Shown: in pieces, positions 21,952 to 32,552 of the stretch
Layout: each line of letters opens with the position of its first letter
Position numbering within the stretch: the stretch's first letter is position 1
Notes under the pieces: generated by a model
Told to the model about the DNA's origin: nothing
The model's database searches: none
Seen by the model: only the letters and a program-made list of their open reading frames with translations
Program-made: the position numbers and the translations under genes
NCBI GenBank assembly: GCA_014529385.2
Contig: CM043956.1
Coordinates: 63,554,620 to 63,618,619 of the forward strand
Length of the DNA stretch: 64,000 nt
Origin: Adiantum capillus-veneris
Taxonomy: Eukaryota > Streptophyta > Polypodiopsida > Polypodiales > Pteridaceae
Direction of reading: 5' to 3'

Positions 21952-23281
21952 GTCATCACTCGAAGCGGAATGGATACTTCGCATATAGGTGGTGAGCATG
22001 GGAGTGGCGAAGAAGCGTTTTTGCCACCAGGAGGTTTTCCCGACCCTCCCCCTTCCCCATCTACGCCATGAGTTGTACCAAATCCTATGGAGGCGATGGT
22101 CAAATCGATGATGGAGATGTTGGCACAACAACAAGAAACGACTCGCGTTGCGATGGCACAACTAGAAAGAAAAGTAGAACGACAGGACGCCTTGGGGCGT
22201 CAGCGTGATCAAGCGCGCTTGGCGGCCGAAGAACGACAGGCCGAGCGTGGGTACAGAGTGAACAACGCATGCAAGAGTTGGTACGACATGTTCACGCTTC
22301 GAAGTCCGAGCCAGCCAAAGATGTTGGTAGTTCATCAAGTGGCGCAAGCCGAGATTCAGACTCCAACAACCCAGTCACAGAAAAGATCCAGTTCAGTAAG
22401 TACGATGGTAAGATGGATGCTACGGTTATTCATTCTTGGTTGCATCAATTTAATGCTTATTTTGCGACAACTAAGAAGACAGGAAATAACAAGGTTTTGA
22501 CGGCAGCTATGTACCTTGCCAGTGATGCCATTAATTGGTACCACGCATGGCAAGAGGCACAATTAGCCGTGCACCTAGAGGAAGCCGACGAATTCACGCC
22601 GATTTCCTTCAATTGGGCTGACTTCCAAGACAAGCTCAAGGCGCGGTTTATGCCTCCTCAGTACCTAGCACGATTGAAAGAAGATTGGCGCAATCTCAAG
22701 CAACATGGTATGCCAATAATGTCTTTTTCTAACCGTGTTTTGCAGCTCAGCACTCAATTACGCAAATCGGATGATGAGCACAAAGAGGCTTTCCTTTTTG
22801 GGTTAGACGAATATATCAAGTTTGATGTAGAAGTCTTCGATCAATCGATCTCAACAAGGCGGTAGCGATTGCTCTCGCACAGGAGATGAAGCACAACAAG
22901 GGAAAGCCTAAGGAAAACAAGACTTCGACAAGTACCTCTCAGACTTCTCAGAACCCTCAGAATGGTAAGAACGGTAACTCTTCTAACCAATCTTCCAATA
23001 GTCTCTCAGAAAAGAACTCTTCCAATGAACCTAAGGGTAAAGCTAACACAATTGCTAAACCTAAGCTCACTCCATATGAAAAGGTAGCACAAGGAATTCT
23101 AGGAGAATACATCATGTCGGAAGAGCAAAGCACTTATTCTAAGGAAGGTCATTATTTTCATTGTCACATTAAGGGTCACATAAAAAGGACATGTCCTAAG
23201 CTTGACTCTAATGAATCTAAAGAATCCACAGAACGCACTTCCTCTGTCAATGCAATTAATGATAACACGAGTGTGCCCTAA
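21952..23281 (+). pseudogene. B-outer gag and nucleocapsid
   Basis: Starts MVITRSGMDTSH and then runs through a charged Gln/Arg/Glu-rich segment with at least one stop and one frame change near 22070-22270. The gag core at 22380-22865 contains FSKYDGKMDATVIHSWLHQF, DAINWYHAWQEAQ and RFMPPQYLARLKEDWR. After another frame change at about 22860, a Lys/Ser/Asn-rich linker leads to the knuckle CHIKGHIKRTC with the first Cys replaced (YFHCHIKGH). The frame ends at TAA 23279-23281, where B-inner has a lysine codon, so this stop is a later nonsense change. Confidence 0.85.
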
Positions 23282-24392
23282 GTTTCTTCTGACCCTCCCA
23301 TTGATGAGTCTCTCATTAAATGTTATGGTCATATGACAGGGCAACGTTTTGTCATATTGTTTGACCCAGGTAGTATGCATGATGTGATCAGTCCCTCTCT
23401 TGTTGAGAGAGCCCGCCTAGAGGTTAGTCAGAAATCTCCTCTCGAAGTCTCTGGCTTTGTTCCCGGTATGGACTCTTCTCATCACGAAAGAGTGCCTTGA
23501 TGTGTTGTTTACAGTTCAACAAGCTGCTTTCCGCAGAATTTTTTTTTGTCTCTCCTCTCTCGGGATGTGATATGATTTTGGCCATTTGATGGTTTCGTGA
23601 GCATAACCCTCTCATTGATTGGGCGGAAAATATGTTCACTTTCAATGCCAAAAGTGACTCTCCCATTGTCATTCGTGGAGAGAAAGTTGTTCATCCTCCC
23701 TCTCTCATTGCAAATGTGTAGGCGAAGATTGCACGGATTGAGGAGAAAGAGACTTTCTCAGTCTCTTCTTCTCCAAAGCATGACACACAGGATTGGCATG
23801 ATGATTTGAATGATAATGATGAGCATGATGATTTGGATGACAATGACAAGCATGATGATTTGCATGATCAAGATGTGATTTCTCACAAGCATGATGATTT
23901 GCATGAAGAAGATGTGATTGTTCACAAGAAGGATGAGTTAGTGGATACTTTTTCTAGTGAAGCTAACCTCATTGCAGATGCGATCAGTCACGAAGAACCG
24001 ATCTTGGCTCTCGAGCCTAGGTCTAACGAACCCCCTCAGGAAGAACCGATCTTGGCTCTCGAGCCTAGGTCCAAAGAACTCTCACAGGAAGTACTATGTG
24101 TTCGCATGATTAGTCAGCACGCATTGTTCGTGTGTTTCATTCGTGATCGTTTCCTGTATTTTAGTCAGCGTCTTTATGTGATCCCTTTTCCTAGGCATGA
24201 CATATTGTACGTTGAGTACGTTTCACTCATGAATGAGCCCGGATGTACACGGATTTTTCATGAAAAGCTGAAAAGTATGCATTCAAGGACGTCACATTCC
24301 ATGTCTCTTGGCACGACACAGTTGTAGAAAGAGCACAAGAAAGTATGAGCACCAAGCATGGGCATTTCCGTTGTGAATTGCCACAGTTGATT
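23282..24392 (+). pseudogene. B-outer protease and first part of region X
   Basis: Continues the B polyprotein. Retropepsin FDPGSMHDVISPSLVERA is at about 23360-23410, then decays with frame changes to about 23600. From 23806 there is an open stretch with tandem acidic repeats rich in His and Asp (HDDLDDNDKHDDLHD). A duplicated ILALEPRS phrase follows, and then a conserved block VLCVRMIS ... FIRDRFLYFSQRLYVIPFPRHDILYVEYVSLM. The element B-inner then interrupts the sequence inside the first TGATT copy. No similarity to RT or integrase is seen. Confidence 0.75.
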
Positions 24393-25554
24393 TGTAAGGT
24401 GCAGCGGAATGAATGTTGTATTTTCTCAAGATTAGTGATCTTTATTGCTCAAGGTTCCTTTTAGTTCTTAGGGAAAGAGAGAGCTTTCCGTCTTATAGAG
24501 TGCTGTGATCACGAACAAAGTGAGTGGATATTGTGCGTGCAAGTGAATGAGACTGAGAGAAGGAGAGAGAAGAGATACGACACCCGAGAGTTGTAAAACC
24601 CTCCTCCGAAGGCCCCACTCTCGTCGGCGAGAGTGGTCTACTTTGATTGCACAAAGGTGCACAATACGTATGCAAGGGAGTGATGCAATGGGACTATGCC
24701 GATGACGACGACGGTGATGACGACGGCGACTTGATGGCTGAAATCTGAGATCTTCTAATCGCTGAATTTCGGGACTGTTTTGGTGGCTGAAAATGACTGT
24801 TTTGGGTGCGTTTTTATGGCTGAAAATGGGGGAACATCTGCAACCAACTTGGGGCTGATCTGCTACTGTGTCGTAAGGCTGGAAATGCTGTGGATCTGAT
24901 GCGATAAGGGCTGAAACTGAAAAACGCTGGGCTGCCTTTTCTCTTGCCAAAAACGCTGGCTGTGGAGACAAAAAATGCTAATAGGCTGCTGTGGAAAAAA
25001 CGCTAGCAATGCTGATGAAATTGCTGGCGATGGCAGTAATCTGCTAGCGCTAGGGTTCTGGTGGTGTTGACGATCCACGCTAGGCTGAAAATGCCAGATC
25101 TTGCGGGTCGGCGAGGATGGGATTTCCAAAAACGCCAAGGTGCTTGAGGGGGTACTGCTGAGAAGTTGCCTGTTGAGCGGGAAGCTCCTGCTGCCTCTTC
25201 TGCCAGAAAGTGCTAACTTGGGTTTGCTTATATATTAACTTAGCAAAATTGCCCTACCTACTTTTGTTGGAAAGTCACTTAAAAATAATAAGTGAAAATA
25301 ACCAAAAATAGGAAAATAGGCTAAATGCACAGGAATCCTAATTGATGCTAATGGATTCTGATGGGAATTCCGATGATCATGCTGTGTGCAACCGGAGGAT
25401 ATGCATCTATGCTAAGTGACTGGGCATGCATGGTCTACAAATAGACTCACAAAAGTGCCAGATCACTGCTAATCTAAACTTGACTGAACTGACTGAACCC
25501 TGCTGTGGTGTAGCTTGTCCACGGACACATAGGGTTGGGATGTGTCACATGACA
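24393..25554 (-). repeat. 3' LTR of B-inner
   Basis: 1162 bases, in plus orientation TGTAAGGTGCAGCGG...CACATGACA. Nearly identical to 29048-30207, with roughly 20-25 differences by eye. Confidence 0.95.
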
Positions 25555-25567
25555 TCCCCTCCTTTTC
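25555..25567 (-). other. Polypurine tract of B-inner
   Basis: The minus strand reads GAAAAGGAGGGGA directly before the 3' LTR; the same tract precedes the B-outer 3' LTR at 30648-30659. Confidence 0.75.
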
Positions 25568-27068
25568 AAAGTGAGATACTGGTACCGAACTGTATGGCAT
25601 CGAGGGAGATCGCCAATAGCATCCGGAATCCTGGAAGGGACTCTTCGCCGGCCCACTCTGCTGTGTGGGTCGAGCGGTACTTGAACTTCATAAAGGTCTG
25701 CAACGCTTGCTTCTTTGGGCCGCGCCGAAAGCGACACAAAGTCTTCTGAATCTCCTTTCTTGCTTCAACTTCGTCTAGAGTCCTGCTTCTTTCGTCTTCA
25801 AGAATCTCCATGGCTGAAAATTCCTGAAACAATCTCCAACACAAAACCATGAACATACCCATTCCATGTAAAGTGAAGGAAAAAAATCTTGTCTTCTCCA
25901 AAGACTGTGTATGCAATGTAGATGAACATAGAGACGGAGTGACAACCCGTTCATCAAACACATGCAAACAATACGATTGAATCTTTGCTGTTTGATCGAA
26001 ATCAATCAACTGTGACAAATCACAATGGAAATGCCCATGCTTGGTGCTCATACAATCATGTGCTCGTTCGGAAACTGTGTCATGCCAAGGAAGAGACATG
26101 GAATGTGACTTCCTTACATACAAACCTTTCAGCTTTTCATGAACAATCCGCATACATTCGTGCTCATCCATGAGAGAAACGTGCTCAACATACAGTATGT
26201 CATGCCTAGGAAAAGGGATCACATAACGATGTTGACTAAAATATAGGAAACCTTCACGAATGAAACACTCGAACAATGCGTGCGTATCAATCATGCGAAC
26301 ACATAATACTTCCTGTGATGGTTCTTTGGACCAAGGCTCGAGAGCCAAGATCGCTTCTTCGGGATCTATCGAATCTTCTTGTGGGGGATCTGTGGACCTC
26401 GACTCGAAAGCCAAGATCGATTCTTGTTGATTGATCGAATCTACAACGAGGTTAGCTTCGCTAGAAAAAGCATCAACTAACACATCATCATTGTGAACAA
26501 TCACATCTTGTTCATGCAATTCATCATGCTTGTCTTTATCATCCAAATCATCATGCAAATCATTATCCATCAAATCATCATGCTTCTCATAATCATGCAA
26601 ATCCTGTGTGTCATGCTGTGGAGAAAAAGAGATTGAGAGAGTCTCCTTATCTTGAATCCTTTCAACCTTGTCCTGCATATTAGCAATGAGAGATGGAGAA
26701 GGAACAATGTCCTCTCCATGAAAGACAGTGGGAGAATCACTTTTGGCATTGAGAGTTAAAGTGTTGCCCTCCCAATCAACGAGAGCGTTCAGTTCACGAA
26801 ACCATTTCATGCCTAAAATCATATCACATCCTGAGAGAGGAGAAACAACAAATCTTCTAGTGAAGGCAGGTTGTTGAATTGCAAACAACACATCAAGGCA
26901 CTCCTTCGTGATGAGAGCGTCCATACCAGGGTGAAAGCCAGAGACCTCGATAGGAGATCTCGGACTAACTTCGAGGCGGGCTCTCTCAACAAGAGAGGGG
27001 CTGATCACATCATGCATACTACCTGGGTCAATATGACAAAACAGTGCCCCGACGTACGACCATAACAT
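25566..27068 (-). CDS. B-inner protease and region X (unknown function)
   Basis: 500 codons. Retropepsin comes first: IDPGSMHDVISPS at residues 13-25 and CDMILGMKWFRELNALVDW near residue 80-100. Then an acidic linker with His-Asp repeats (DLHDDLDDKDKHDELHEQD) at about 160-195, then EEAILALEPWS. The region X that follows has the block VLCVRMIDTHALFECFIREGFLYFSQ, HDILYVEHVSLMDEHE, then CLHVFDER and a hydrophobic stretch FFSFTLHGMGMFMVLCWRLF near residue 385. The same blocks, with scattered changes, occur in B-outer. Relative to B-outer the last 60 residues are in another frame. It carries no RT or integrase motif and its role is unknown. It is probably fused to gag in an undamaged copy. Confidence 0.75.
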   Translation of the reverse strand: MLWSYVGALFCHIDPGSMHDVISPSLVERARLEVSPRSPIEVSGFHPGMDALITKECLDVLFAIQQPAFTRRFVVSPLSGCDMILGMKWFRELNALVDWEGNTLTLNAKSDSPTVFHGEDIVPSPSLIANMQDKVERIQDKETLSISFSPQHDTQDLHDYEKHDDLMDNDLHDDLDDKDKHDELHEQDVIVHNDDVLVDAFSSEANLVVDSINQQESILAFESRSTDPPQEDSIDPEEAILALEPWSKEPSQEVLCVRMIDTHALFECFIREGFLYFSQHRYVIPFPRHDILYVEHVSLMDEHECMRIVHEKLKGLYVRKSHSMSLPWHDTVSERAHDCMSTKHGHFHCDLSQLIDFDQTAKIQSYCLHVFDERVVTPSLCSSTLHTQSLEKTRFFSFTLHGMGMFMVLCWRLFQEFSAMEILEDERSRTLDEVEARKEIQKTLCRFRRGPKKQALQTFMKFKYRSTHTAEWAGEESLPGFRMLLAISLDAIQFGTSISL

Positions 27069-27421
27069 TTAATGAGAGAATCATCAATGGGAGGGTCCTG
27101 AGAAACTTTGGGCACAATCGTGTTATCATTCATTGCATTGACAGATGTAGTGGGTGCTGTGGGTTCTTTAGATTCATTCGATTCAAGCTTAGGCCATGTT
27201 CGTTTTATGTGACCCTTAATGTGACAATGAAAACAACGACCTTCCTTAGAATAAGTGCTTTGTTCTTCCGAAGTGATGTAACCTCCTACAATTCCTTGTG
27301 CTACTTTTTCATATGGAGTAAGCTTAGGTTTAGCAGGTGTGTTAGCCTTACCCTTAGATTCATTGGAAGAATTCTTTGATGAGATAATGTTGGAAGATTG
27401 GTTAGTTATCATTCTTACCAT
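27005..27421 (-). pseudogene. B-inner nucleocapsid segment
   Basis: A 138-codon stretch in another frame than the gag before and protease after it. It has the linker KPKLTPYEKVAQGI and knuckle CFHCHIKGHIKRTWP, in which the last zinc-binding Cys is replaced by Trp. The two frame changes around it (near 27410 and 27060) separate it from gag and protease, with which it is continuous in sequence order in the sister copy. Confidence 0.75.
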
Positions 27422-28550
27422 TCTTACTGTTCTGAGGGTTCTGAGAAGTCTGCGAGGTACTTGTGGAAGTCTTGTTCTCCTTAGGCTTTCCCTTGTTGTG
27501 CTTCATCTCGTGGGCGAGAGCAATTGCTACCGCTTTGTTGAGATCTATTGGATCGAGTACCGCGACATCATACTTGATATACTCGTCCAATCCGTAGAGA
27601 AATGCCTCTTTCTCTAATCGTGTTTTGCCAAGTTGCAAAACACGATTAGAGAAAGACATAATCGGCATACCGTTTTGCTTGAGAGCTCGCCAATCGTCCT
27701 TCAATCGTGCAAGGTACTGAGGTGGCATAAACCGCGCCTTGAGCTTGTCTTGGAAATCAGCCCAACTAAAAGAGAGGGGCGTGAAATCGTCGGCTGCCTC
27801 TAGGTGCGCGGCTAGCTGGGCCTCTTGCCATGCCTGGTACCAATTTATGGCATCACCGGTAAGGTACATAGCTGCCGTCAAAACTTTGCTATTGCCTGTT
27901 TTCTTAGTTGTCGCAAAATAAGCAATTAATTGATGCAACCAAGAGTGAATAACAGTAGCATCCATCTTACCGTCATACTTACTGAAAGTCAACTTCTCTG
28001 TGACTGGATTGTGTGAATCCGCATCGTGGCTTGCGCCACTTGACGAACTCCCACGATCTTTGGGTGGTTCGGTCTTCGAGACTAGGATTTGGGCAATAAA
28101 TTCTTGATTGCGAAGCTTCCTTTGAGCTTCACGCTCGGCCTCCTTTTCTGCTTTTCGTTCATTTCGTTCAGCGCGCTCGCGTTCGAGAGCAAGTCGATTT
28201 TCTTCTTGTTGGGCGGCAAATCTTGTGTTTCTTTCGTCGCGCTCGCGGTCCTTGGCTGCTTGATCTGCGGCCATTCTTGCAATTCTGTCGTCGCGCTCAC
28301 GGTCCTGAGCAAGGCGATTTTCTTCTTGTTTTGCGGCAAGAGCAACGCGCTTGCGTTCTAAAGCAAGGCGCTTGTCTTCCTGTCGATCCATCATGGCCAT
28401 CATCTGCTTCATCATTGCCTCCATAGGGTCTGGCGTAGATGGCGAAGGGGGAGGGTTGGAAAAATCTCCTAGTGGAGAAAATCCTTCGTCGCCTCTCTCA
28501 TGCTCATCACCTGAATGTGAAGTATCCATGCCGTTTCGGGTGACGACCAT
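27402..28550 (-). CDS. B-inner gag
   Basis: 382 codons. Residues 1-45 are an acidic, Pro-rich head (MVVTRNGMDTSHSGDEHERG). Residues about 55-160 form a long Arg/Glu/Ala-rich segment with the regular spacing of a coiled coil (QEENRLA, DRERDDRIA, RERAERNERKAEKEAERE). The gag core spans about 190-330 (FSKYDGKMDATVIHSWLHQL, DAINWYQAWQEAQ, RFMPPQYLARLKDDWR). A basic Lys/Ser/Asn tail follows. The coiled-coil segment is longer than in B-outer. It ends early because of a frame change. Confidence 0.88.
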   Translation of the reverse strand: MVVTRNGMDTSHSGDEHERGDEGFSPLGDFSNPPPSPSTPDPMEAMMKQMMAMMDRQEDKRLALERKRVALAAKQEENRLAQDRERDDRIARMAADQAAKDRERDERNTRFAAQQEENRLALERERAERNERKAEKEAEREAQRKLRNQEFIAQILVSKTEPPKDRGSSSSGASHDADSHNPVTEKLTFSKYDGKMDATVIHSWLHQLIAYFATTKKTGNSKVLTAAMYLTGDAINWYQAWQEAQLAAHLEAADDFTPLSFSWADFQDKLKARFMPPQYLARLKDDWRALKQNGMPIMSFSNRVLQLGKTRLEKEAFLYGLDEYIKYDVAVLDPIDLNKAVAIALAHEMKHNKGKPKENKTSTSTSQTSQNPQNSKNGKNDN

Positions 28551-29034
28551 GCACTATGATCTTGGGGTCTTAAGCTCGCGAGGAACTTGGGTTCTTGAGG
28601 GTCTTGAGGTTCTTGAGGTCCTTGATTCGTGAGAATCTTGGGTTCTTGAGGTTCTTGAGTCTTGAGGGTCTTGGGTTCTTGGGGTTCTTGAGGTTTTCTT
28701 TCGCTTGCAAATCGCGTTGGAGAAGGATCTTCTCTTCACCCGAGTTCTACCCTTTTCTGCGGGCGCACCCCTTGGCGGCCTTGCGCTCACACCAAGGTTG
28801 CTTTTTCCCACCTCACGTCGATTGGCTGGCCGCTAAGTGCACGGTCCGCTCTCAATGAGTGAAAAGAGACACAAGGGGAGGCTTGACAAGCCCTTCTTTC
28901 TTGGGATTCCTGTCACTCTTCAACAAAACACGATTAGGAATCGCCACGCCCAAGTAAACTTGGGTTCGTGCGATTGCAACAAGCAAAAAAAATTCTTGTG
29001 GTTCTTTCCTTGAGTTATGCAGAACACTTCCAAA

Positions 29035-29046
29035 GCTCTGATACCA
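29035..29046 (-). other. Primer binding site of B-inner
   Basis: The minus strand reads TGGTATCAGAGC one base after the 5' LTR. Confidence 0.9.
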
Positions 29047-29047
29047 A

Positions 29048-30207
29048 TATAAGTTGCAGCGGAATGAATGTTGTATTTTCTCAAGATTAGTGATCTTTAT
29101 TGCTCAAGGTTCCTTTTAGTTCTTAGGGAAAGAGAGAGCTTTCCGTCTTATAGAGTGCTGTGATCACGAACAAAGTGAGTGGATATTGTGCGTGCAAGTG
29201 AATGAGACTGAGAGAAGGAGAGAGAAGAGATACGACACCCGAGAGTTGTAAAACCCTCCTCCGAAGGCCCCACTCTCGTTGGCGAGAGTGGTCTACTTTG
29301 ATTGCACAAAGGTGTACAATACGTATGCAAGGGAGTGATGCAATGGGACTATGCTGACGACAACGGTGATGACGACGGCGACTTGATGGCTGAAATCTGA
29401 GATCTTCTAATCGCTGAATTTCGGGACTGTTTCGGTGGCTGAAAATGACCGTTTTGGCTGCATTTTTATGGCTGAAAATGGGGGAACATCTGCAACGAAC
29501 TTGGGGCTGATCTGCTACTGTGTCGTAGGGTTGGAAATGCTGTGGATCTGATGCGATAAGGCCTGAAACTGAAAAACGCTGGGCTGCCTTTTCTCTTGCC
29601 AAAAACGCTGGCCGCGGAGAACAAAAACGCTAATAGGCTGCTGTGGAAAAAAACGCTAGCAATGCTGATGAAATTGCTGGCGATGGCAGTAATCTGCTAG
29701 CGCTAGGGTTCTGGTGGTGTTGACGATCCAGGCTAGGCTGAAAACGCCAGATCTTGCGGGCCGGCGAGGATGGGATTTCCAAAAACGCCAAGGTGCTTGA
29801 GGGGGTACTGCTTAGAAGTTGCCTGTTGAGCGGGAAGCTTTTGCTGCCTCTTCTGCCAGAAAGTGCTAACTTGGGTTTGCTTATATATTAACTTAGCAAA
29901 ATTGCCCTACCTACTTTTGTTGGAAAGTCACTTAAAAATAATAAGTGAAAATAACCAAAAATAGGAAAATAGGCTAAATGCACAGGAATCCTAATTGATG
30001 CTAATGGATTCTGATGGGAATTCCGATGATCATGCTGTGTGCAATCGGAGGATATGCATCTATGCTAAGTGACTGGGCATGCACGGTCTACGAATAGACT
30101 CACAAAAGTGCCAAATCACTGGTAATCTAAACTTGACTGAACTGACTGAACCCTGCTGTGGTGTAGCTTGTCCACGGACACATAGGGTTGGGATGTGTCA
30201 CGTGACA
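29048..30207 (-). repeat. 5' LTR of B-inner
   Basis: 1160 bases. On the minus strand TGTCACGTGACAC...TTATA; the last bases should be TTACA and carry one change. Confidence 0.95.
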
Positions 30208-30659
30208 TGATTGATTTAGATCCGAAAAAAAAGATTCGATCTCATTGTTTGCACGTGTTTGATGAACGGTTTGACACTCCGTCTCTATGTTCATCTACAT
30301 TGCATGCACAGTCTTTAGAGAAGATAAGATTTTTTCCAATCACTTTACACGGAATAGGTATGTTCATGTTTTTGTGTTGGAAGTGGTTTCAGGAATTTTC
30401 AGTCATGGAGATTCTTGAAGAAGAAAGAAGCATGACTCTGGACGAAGTTGAAGCATTGAAGGAGCCACAGAAGACTTTGTCGCTTTCTTCGCGGCCCAAA
30501 GAGGCAAGCGTTGTAGACCTTTCTGAAGTTCAAGTACCGCACGACCAACACATCAGAGTGGGCCGGTGAAGAGTCCCTTCCAGGATTCCGGATGCTATTG
30601 GCAATCTCCCTCGACGCCATACAGTTCGGTACGAGTACCTCACTTTGAAAAGGAGGGGA
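30208..30659 (+). pseudogene. B-outer region X, part after the nested insertion
   Basis: Continues the reading interrupted at 24392. It includes CLHVFDERFDTPSLCSSTLH, the hydrophobic FFPITLHGIGMFMFLCWKWF and MEILEEERSMTLDEVEALKE, then RPKEASVVDLSEVQVP, ending in TGA near 30569. The purine tract GAAAAGGAGGGGA sits at 30647-30659. Confidence 0.8.
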
Positions 30660-31833
30660 TGTCACGTGACACATCCAACCCTATGTGTCCGTGGACAAGC
30701 TACAGCATGACCAGGGTTCAGTTAAGTCAAGTCATTTCAGATTAGGAAGCGATCTGGCACTTTTGTGAGTCTGTTCGCAGACCGTGCATGTCCAGGCACC
30801 TAGTGTAGATGCATTTCCTCTGGTTGCACACAACATGATCATAAGCATTCCCATCAGAATCCATCATAATCCTTCAGGGGAATTTTCCAGTGCATTTAAC
30901 CTATTTTCGACATTTTTCATTTATTTTAGTGACTTTTGTTGGAAAGTAGGTAGGGCAAATTGAGTAAGTTTGTATATAAGCAAACCTAGGCTAGCACTTA
31001 TTGGCAGAAGAGGCATCTGGAGCACCTTGCTCAACAGACAACTTCTCAGCAAGATCCCCCCTTGGTGGCGTTTTCCCTCCAAGCAAGACACCCCTTCACC
31101 TAGCCTTTTTCATCAGCAAGTCACCATCGCCAACAGATTCCAGTACTTGGCGTTTTCAGCCATAGCTTCATCGCCAAGTCCTCTCAGCCCTAGCGTTTTT
31201 CATCAAGACTTCATCGCAAGACCACCTCAGCCTTGGCGTTTTCCAGAACCCCCAAATTGCCCCGTTGTCTAGCGTTTTCAGCCTCACCGAGCATCAGCGT
31301 TTTCAGCGGTTAGACAACCTAAAACCAGTGATTTTCAGCCGACAGAAACCAGCCCAAATCAGCGGTTTTTGATTCCAGCAAATTTCAGCCAGTAGCGTTT
31401 TTGGACAGTAGTGAAATTGCATCAGATTTCAGCTAGTGGCGTTTTTGGACAGCAGTGAATTTGCATCAGTTTCAGCCTTAGTGTCGATCTCGTCATCCCC
31501 GTCGTCGACCTCAACACAGCCTAGAATTTCATTAGTCCACAGTCATCCACTTGTACGAGTTTGTGCAATCAATAATAGACCACTCTCGCCAACGTGAGTG
31601 GGGCCTTCGGAGGAGGGTTTTACAACGTCTCTGGTGTCGTATTCTCTTCTCTCTCTATCTCTCAGTCTCATACACTTTCACGCACAATGTCCATTTACTT
31701 TGTTCGTATCCATTGCACTCTCTCATTAAGAACGGAAGGCTCTCTCTTCCATAAGAATAAAAAGGAACCTTGAGCACAGTTCGGAGCACTCATCTTGAGA
31801 AAAGTTCAAACATTCATTCCGCTGCACCTTACA
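30660..31833 (+). repeat. 3' LTR of B-outer
   Basis: 1174 bases, TGTCACG...CTTACA. It differs from its 5' partner by a short insertion near 31578-31623 (palindrome region) and scattered substitutions. Confidence 0.94.
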
Positions 31834-31953
31834 ACACTGATCTCCTACAGTGGACCACCAAGGTACTCTTTTATATGCAGTGAACCTAAAGCAATAGATA
31901 CAAAAACTGACACCCCCGAAAGCACTAGTTGTTAAAAATAGAGGGCCCTAAAG
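31834..31953. other. Short flank between B-outer and element C
   Basis: 120 bases containing the B-outer right target copy (ACACT) and the left TAAAG copy of element C; nothing else recognised. Confidence 0.5.
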
Positions 31954-32488
31954 TGTCACAAATTGATGACGTGGCAAGTGACAACTGTACGAACAAATGA
32001 CGTGGGAGGCAGACCCGCGAGTCACGTTGATAGGTCCCACATGACAACAATACGGATTTCCGCATTATGCGTTGACATGTTGACGTGGCTGTTGTACAAA
32101 ATTCCGTAATTTGCGTTGACTTCTTTTTGGTAGTTTTTGGGACCAGATGCTTTTGGAACAAGTTGCTTTTGAGTTTACTACTTTTTGGGGCTTTGCTTTT
32201 GGGCATCCCTTATAAGAATAAATAGACCCTCTAAGGCCTCACTCTGCACAACATTTGGACGCAAAGTTTGAGAGCAGAGGTTCCCTTGGGAGTTGTACTT
32301 TGTTCAAACATTAATATAAGAATAAATACCGAAAGGGGCGCTAGCTTTTGGGTCCAATATCTTTGGGCACGGAACTACGCTGGGCCATGTAGTAAATTGA
32401 ACTGTGATTTAAAGTTGTGAAGTGTCTTTAAGAGAGTCTTTCATGTGTCGTGTCAAATTCCCGACTTGGGGTGCCCAAGTCTGTTAGA
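31954..32488 (+). repeat. 5' LTR of element C
   Basis: 535 bases. TATA-like CTTATAAGAATAAATAG near 32210. The final C of TTACA is G here. Confidence 0.9.
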
Positions 32489-32489
32489 G

Positions 32490-32501
32490 TGGTATCAAAG
32501 C
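32490..32501 (+). other. Primer binding site of element C
   Basis: TGGTATCAAAGC, one base different from the initiator-Met type TGGTATCAGAGC, immediately after the 5' LTR. Confidence 0.75.
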
Positions 32502-32552
32502 ACGACCGATTTCTCTTCTACCGGGAAATCCAATCCTCTTACCGCAACACAT

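Larger units (their letters stand above)
24393..30207 (-). mobile_element. Element B-inner: full-length second copy nested in B-outer
   Basis: Minus-strand element of 5815 bases. LTRs at 29048-30207 (5') and 24393-25554 (3'), primer site at 29035-29046, purine tract at 25555-25566. The flanks are TGATT on both sides (24388-24392 and 30208-30212), a perfect 5-bp target duplication. Removing it makes the B-outer region X continuous. Interior: gag, zinc knuckle, protease and region X, no pol. Confidence 0.96.
20379..31833 (+). mobile_element. Element B-outer: gag-protease LTR retrotransposon lacking pol
   Basis: LTRs at 20379-21494 and 30660-31833 begin TGTCACGTGACAC and end CACCTTACA. The flanks are GCACT (20374-20378) and ACACT (31834-31838), a 5-bp target duplication with one change. 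Primer site at 21496, purine tract AAAAGGAGGGGA before the 3' LTR. The interior encodes gag, zinc knuckle, protease and a region of unknown function, with no RT, RNase H or integrase. It is interrupted at 24392/30208 by a second copy of its own family. Several stops and frameshifts show that it is not coding-competent. Confidence 0.93.
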
